From Dietzia psychralcaliphila (GTDB lineage: Bacteria > Actinomycetota > Actinomycetes > Mycobacteriales > Mycobacteriaceae): DNA of 64,000 nucleotides. The translations under genes were made by a program, and so were the position numbers. Below are positions 60,528-64,000 of the stretch, piece by piece. The notes under the pieces are model-generated. The model did no database searches. It was not told where the DNA came from and worked only from the letters and a program-made list of their open reading frames with translations. The first letter of the stretch is position 1. Every line of letters begins with the position of its first letter. Where the stretch lies: the NCBI RefSeq assembly GCF_003096095.1, contig NZ_CP015453.1, positions 2,976,001-3,040,000 of the forward strand, written 5' to 3'.

Positions 60528-61136
60528 ATGGACACTGTCGAGCCCGGCCTGTTCGACCTACCCGAGCCCGCGCCTGAGCCCACCCCGCAACCCTCGCCTG
60601 CGCGGCCCCGTCCCGGCAGGAACCGCGAGACATGGTCCTGCACTGTGTCCGCGGAGGTCGCCATCGTCGATGCGGCGGCGGTGACGGCGGCACTGGCCCA
60701 GTACCGTGAGGACACGGTGGTGGTCGATGCGTTCTCCGGTGCGGTGATCGAGGACCCGGCGAGTGAGGAGGCGGGGCCCGATCCCACCCTGCCGCCGCTG
60801 CCTCAACTGAACTGGCTGATCTGGCCTACGGGCGGTCTGGAGGAGCTCCTCGAAGAGGGCGCGTTCCGGGTCTTCGATGTTGAGAGCGCTGTCACCTCCG
60901 AGGCAGCTGACCGGGGCACGGCCACGTGGACGGTCACGGTCAAGCTCACCGACGTCCAGCTCCTTCGTCGCGTCGCCACGCGAGCCCAGCCCGCCGACGC
61001 CGTCCTTATCGCGAGCAGTCTGGCGGTCGCCTGGCTGCGCGCTGCCGACTCGTTCGCTCCCCTGCGTTCGATCCCCGGGATCTCGTGGCGGCCGGTGTCC
61101 GTCGACATCGCTCACGTGCCGGCGCGAAAACGATGA
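60528..61136 (+). CDS. Hypothetical protein of the HipBA segment
   Basis: From ATG 60528 the protein has 202 residues. A Pro/Glu-rich start (about 7-30) is followed by a compact alpha/beta-like domain (AEVAIVDAAAVTAALAQYREDTVVVDAFSG, then WLIWPTGGLEELLEEG and ATWTVTVKLTDVQLLRRVA). No family or motif is recognised. It is divergent from the pRiA4b-like gene (69 bp between starts). The longer frame from 59940 is antisense shadow. Confidence 0.6.
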   Translation: MDTVEPGLFDLPEPAPEPTPQPSPARPRPGRNRETWSCTVSAEVAIVDAAAVTAALAQYREDTVVVDAFSGAVIEDPASEEAGPDPTLPPLPQLNWLIWPTGGLEELLEEGAFRVFDVESAVTSEAADRGTATWTVTVKLTDVQLLRRVATRAQPADAVLIASSLAVAWLRAADSFAPLRSIPGISWRPVSVDIAHVPARKR

Positions 61137-61946
61137 CGACGGCCGCCGCTCCCGCGCACCGCGCACCGAGCCCCCAACCACCGGGCGGATCCCGCCGAGT
61201 GGACGATCCCGCTCGATCCGGGGCGCTCGCCCCCGACGCGGGGCGATCGGGCGGAGGCCAGGACGGTCAGCACGCGGGTCGAGCGACGTGCGGTAGTTGC
61301 GCGGAGTGGCGGGGTCCCTTGTGCAGGCCCACGGCGCCGGGGGGGGGGGGGGGCGGAGAGCCGAGGTGATCTGCCTGCCGGGTGTCGTCCCGGCGCTCAA
61401 CTGCGGGACCTCCGAAAGGGACGTGCTCGCCTCGACGATGCGCCCACTCGCCCATGTCGACCTCCCGATGATCGGCAGTCCACCATTGCGCATCTGGGTG
61501 GACCTTCCGCGGTGGGGCGACGGCTCCACCGGCGAGGGCCCGATCCCCGAGCTGACAAGTAACGTGATCGCCTGGTGGCTCACCGGACCCGCTCCGTCTT
61601 AACGCTCACTGTCCGACGTGGACTGCGGTCTTGAGGGCGACGACGACAAGGCCCACGACCGCCGAGAGCGGACCGCCACTTCCCGCCATTCGAACCGACC
61701 GGCATAGACCAACTCGTGCGGCGCGATGTAGAGCTGGTCCACGCTATTCACCCACCGCGCCCTCAACTCGTCACAGTGGCCTACAAGGCTGTGACTTGCT
61801 GGGGAGTGCCTGTGGATTAACAGCTAAATATTCGCGCTGACCTGCCTTTATGTCATCTGCGGGTAATGGCGCTTAGTGAGTTTCCCGCCCGAGGAGTGTC
61901 CTCTCGATGTGCTTCCATAGGTGGCAGTCGAGAGAAAGGCCCCTTC
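61137..61946. other. 810-bp non-coding stretch with repeat copy and G-tract
   Basis: No convincing gene is seen. The stretch holds a run of 15 G (61339-61353) and the right copy of the 175-bp repeat (61480-61652). Base composition turns AT-richer near 61800-61860, just before the DUF3800 gene, where its promoter probably lies. Confidence 0.55.
61480..61652. repeat. Direct repeat of about 175 bp, right copy
   Basis: This is the partner of 57214-57388 in the same orientation, with similar length (173 against 175 bp). Its reading frame continues as PPLRIWVDLPRWGDGSTGEG and then TSNVIAWWLTG before a stop, whereas the left copy stops earlier. Confidence 0.65.
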
Positions 61947-62615
61947 GTGGCGATCAAGTATCTGTTCGCAGATGAGAGTGGCGACCTCCAGTTCCTCCGC
62001 AACGGGAAGGCATCCAGGTACTTCGCGGTGGGCACGCTGTGCGCCGACGAAAAACAGGTGTGGGCGCTCCGGACGCGCCTCATGCGGCTCCGAGACGAAC
62101 TGGCCTGGAAGGCCCAGGGTTTGGATTCGTGTTTCCACGCCTCTCCGGACGCCCAGGTCGTGCGAGACGCGGTGTTCGACGCCTTGGTGGATCTTGAGTT
62201 CCGGTTCGACATCACTCTGTTGGAGAAGTCCAAGGCCCAGCCCTCGATCCGCCCAACCGAACCGAAGTTCTACCAGTACGCCTGGTTTTTTCATCTCAGT
62301 CGGGCCGCCCCTCAGTTGTTCCACCAGGGCGATTCCATCCAGGTCGTCGCCGCTCAGATGGGAACCAGGAAGACCCGGGCTGCGTTCAGGGGCGCCGTGG
62401 ACGATGTCATGGCCCAGTGTCTGCCCTTCCGCGCCAAGCGAGTATTGGCATTCTGGCGGGATGAGTCCGACTTCGGTCTCCAGGCTGCGGACTACTGCAC
62501 CTGGGCGGTCACACGGAAGTGGGAGACCGGCGACGACCGAGCTCACAGACTGATCCGGAGCAAGATCAGGATCGAGAGTGACTACTTCGGGTACGGCACC
62601 GAGCACTACTACTGA
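61947..62615 (+). CDS. DUF3800 domain protein
   Basis: I chose GTG 61947 with AAAGG 7 nt upstream, giving 222 residues; the frame is open to 61866. The DUF3800 pattern is clear: KYLFADESGDLQF at the N-terminus with the acidic DESG, a middle with FDALVDLEFRFDITLLEKSK, and the C-terminal RDESDFGLQAADYCTWAVTRKWE. The acidic residues at both ends match the RNase H-like fold proposed for the family. DUF3800 genes are frequent on mobile and defence islands. The 3' flank has a small AGCCC/GGGCT stem (62652-62663). Confidence 0.85.
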   Translation: MAIKYLFADESGDLQFLRNGKASRYFAVGTLCADEKQVWALRTRLMRLRDELAWKAQGLDSCFHASPDAQVVRDAVFDALVDLEFRFDITLLEKSKAQPSIRPTEPKFYQYAWFFHLSRAAPQLFHQGDSIQVVAAQMGTRKTRAAFRGAVDDVMAQCLPFRAKRVLAFWRDESDFGLQAADYCTWAVTRKWETGDDRAHRLIRSKIRIESDYFGYGTEHYY

Positions 62616-62721
62616 CGCACGAAACCCCAACCAACTAGGGATCATTCCCGAAGCCCAGGGGCTCTTTCGTCGATTGGGGTCGCACTGAAAATGTACCACC
62701 GTGTCAAGCAACTTGACAGCC

Positions 62722-62877
62722 TTAAAGCGTGTCGAGGTCATGACGGGCGGCCCTCCATGCCGGTCTCGCAATCAGCCCGTCGACTGCGGCCTGCTCGGAC
62801 AACGCCTCGGCCGCGTCCAGAAGCGCAGACCGGGCACTGACGAGCAGATCGCCACTACCCCCTCCAGGACTGTTCAT
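62722..62877 (-). pseudogene. Truncated AbiEii-like nucleotidyltransferase gene
   Basis: A 51-residue frame starts at ATG 62877 inside the end of the AbiEi-like gene (23-bp overlap) and stops at 62722. Its start, ARSALLDAAEALSEQ, matches the first helix of nucleotidyltransferases that follow AbiEi-like regulators (ALLDALEAL then a VVVGAQA strand). The rest is missing, including GSxxD and the whole catalytic domain, which should run to 250 or more residues. It is most likely a deletion remnant of the toxin partner. Confidence 0.5.
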
Positions 62878-63955
62878 GTGCCCTCATCCATTCGATCAAC
62901 TCGTTCGCCTCTGCGGGTGCCCGGCCCGGCCCGGTCATGAGGTCCACAGCCACCTGGGCCGGGCGGGCGACCGTGAGCCCTTCCAACGCGGTCATGGCGC
63001 GTTCCATGACAACGGGGTAAGTGGGTTCGATCAGCAGCACGTTCGCTCCCGCTTCGGTCGCGCGCAAGCCCCAGTTCGCCGCTGCACGTTCGACGTTTCG
63101 GACGTACACCATCGCCGACCTGGCTGGTGCGTAGGCAGCCCACGCTGCTGCTGCGACGGACCCGGTCAGCGCGTAGTCGACGTCCTCTTCCTCGCGCACC
63201 GTATCGAGAAGGTCCGACAGGCCCCGGGGAGCGATCCAATGGGACACGGCATTGGACCGGAGTAACTGATAGTCGTCGCTCCATCTGCGCAGAAGAGCTG
63301 CCCAATCGGACACCAGGAATCGCCGGTCAGGCAGCCGCTGCGCAAGTCCCTGATCTTCGAGAAACTGCATCACACGGTATACCGACCCCACCGAGGCCTT
63401 GGCGACGTCGGCGAGTTCCCGCACACGCCATGGCCCGGGAAGATCGAGTAGCGCTCTGACTACCTTCGCCGCGGGTTCTCCCTTGAGGGTGCCCCTCGGG
63501 CGCCCTGGCCCCCGCCAGGGATCTCTTTCGGCACCACGATCCGAGACGAAGAGTGCGGGAACGGGGGATGAAACCCTCATATTGCCGGTCGCATCGATGT
63601 ATGAAATGCCAGCCGCGTCGAGCCGCGCACGGTCGGCGGGCGCGAGATAGCGAGTCAAGACCAGGCACCCACTGTCCGGCACCTGGGCCATAGTGTCGCC
63701 GCACCTCTTCCGAAGCGCAGGTATGTCGCGAGCTACGACGGCGCTCTTGACGGTGACACAGAATGTTGCGGCACTCCCATCGGGAGCCTCGGCGACAATC
63801 AGAGAATCGGCTCCGCCAGATGTCGACGATGTAGCGCCCTGCCTGGTATCGATCTTCCACTCCGGCGGGAGTCTCTCGCGAAGTGCCTGGGACGCGACAT
63901 CGACGAGTTCCGCCTCCGAAGGGGGTCTCGAATCTATCGTCTTGCCGTTTATCAT
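62855..63955 (-). CDS. AbiEi-like regulator/antitoxin
   Basis: ATG 63955 gives 366 residues; ATAATA (TATTAT on the coding strand) lies 6 nt upstream, so the message may be leaderless. An N-terminal restriction-endonuclease-like domain (about 15-90) contains GGADSLIVAEAPDGSAATFCVTVKS. A winged helix follows (EPAAKVVRALLDLPGPWRVRELADVAKASVGSVYRVMQFLEDQGL), then an AbiEi-type C-terminal region (DYALTGSVAAAAWAAYAPARSAMVYVRN and VDLMTGPGRAPAEANELIEWM). In intact systems it represses and counters the downstream nucleotidyltransferase, which is broken here. Confidence 0.75.
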   Translation of the reverse strand: MINGKTIDSRPPSEAELVDVASQALRERLPPEWKIDTRQGATSSTSGGADSLIVAEAPDGSAATFCVTVKSAVVARDIPALRKRCGDTMAQVPDSGCLVLTRYLAPADRARLDAAGISYIDATGNMRVSSPVPALFVSDRGAERDPWRGPGRPRGTLKGEPAAKVVRALLDLPGPWRVRELADVAKASVGSVYRVMQFLEDQGLAQRLPDRRFLVSDWAALLRRWSDDYQLLRSNAVSHWIAPRGLSDLLDTVREEEDVDYALTGSVAAAAWAAYAPARSAMVYVRNVERAAANWGLRATEAGANVLLIEPTYPVVMERAMTALEGLTVARPAQVAVDLMTGPGRAPAEANELIEWMRAHEQSWRG

Positions 63956-63961
63956 GTTCGG

Positions 63962-63967
63962 ATAATA
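63962..63967 (-). promoter_or_regulatory. Candidate -10 box of the AbiEi-like gene
   Basis: TATTAT on the minus strand lies 6 nt before the chosen ATG. The position predicts transcription starting at the start codon. The -35 region runs toward the window edge and is not clear. Confidence 0.4.
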
Positions 63968-64000
63968 GCGCCGTTCCGCAGCCAACGGAAGCGGACAATT

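Noticed and set aside
1-64000. tRNA, rRNA, riboswitch or insertion-sequence genes
   Set aside because: I looked for cloverleaf-like GGTTCGA arms, transposase motifs and terminal inverted repeats in the gaps and saw none that I could support; a covariance-model scan would be decisive.

Overview
This window is high-GC DNA with actinobacterial gene content. A mycothiol-dependent (MDMPI-type) enzyme, an F420-type luciferase-like oxidoreductase, DUF6480, Asp23/AmaP/DUF6286 genes and frequent GTGA/ATGA stop-start overlaps point to Mycobacteriales, for example Dietzia, Gordonia or Rhodococcus relatives. The genus is an inference. No rRNA, tRNA, CRISPR array or intact insertion sequence was seen.

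Layout. 1-3.2 kb, minus strand: purine/molybdo-enzyme genes (XdhC factor, MocA-like nucleotidyltransferase, a 2OG-Fe(II) dioxygenase and the start of a DUF6986 protein). 3.2-8.7 kb: an ArsR regulator divergent from a nickel/peptide-type ABC importer whose second permease is fused to its first ATPase. 8.8-12.0 kb: a TetR regulator with an MDMPI enzyme, a Tat-exported metallo-beta-lactamase-fold protein and a 16-cysteine copper-storage-like protein.

12.1-19.3 kb, minus strand: the most unusual locus. Seven tightly packed genes encode a J-domain/TPR/membrane protein without a normal HPD motif, a lidless Hsp70, a GrpE-like factor, a soluble FtsK/SpoIIIE ATPase, a tail-anchored coiled-coil protein and two small WXG100-sized helical hairpins. 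It looks like a dedicated chaperone-plus-translocase machine.

19.5-28.3 kb and 34.9-39.0 kb: metal defence. There are two CopB-type (CPH) copper ATPases, a copper-type two-component system, DUF305 and CueP lipoproteins, a CmtR-like sensor with an SPC-type P1B ATPase, and a multicopper oxidase with a SHOCT protein. Between them (28.2-32.7 kb) lies an Asp23/AmaP envelope-stress operon containing an ECF sigma factor, and at 33.2-34.8 kb a second ECF sigma factor with a DGPF/YCII partner. 39.1-56.4 kb is mixed metabolic and stress content: ECF sigma with SnoaL-like domain, DHFR-like, crotonase, SDR, hydrolase, a large LuxR ATPase, DUF1295, an FAD oxidoreductase, Dps, a cation/proton antiporter, rhomboid, LLM and DedA.

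56.5-64 kb is accessory DNA: a decayed siderophore-interacting-protein gene, HipBA, a pRiA4b-ORF3-like gene, an unknown gene, DUF3800, and an AbiEi-like regulator with a truncated nucleotidyltransferase partner. Diverged direct repeats of about 175 bp bracket the HipBA segment.
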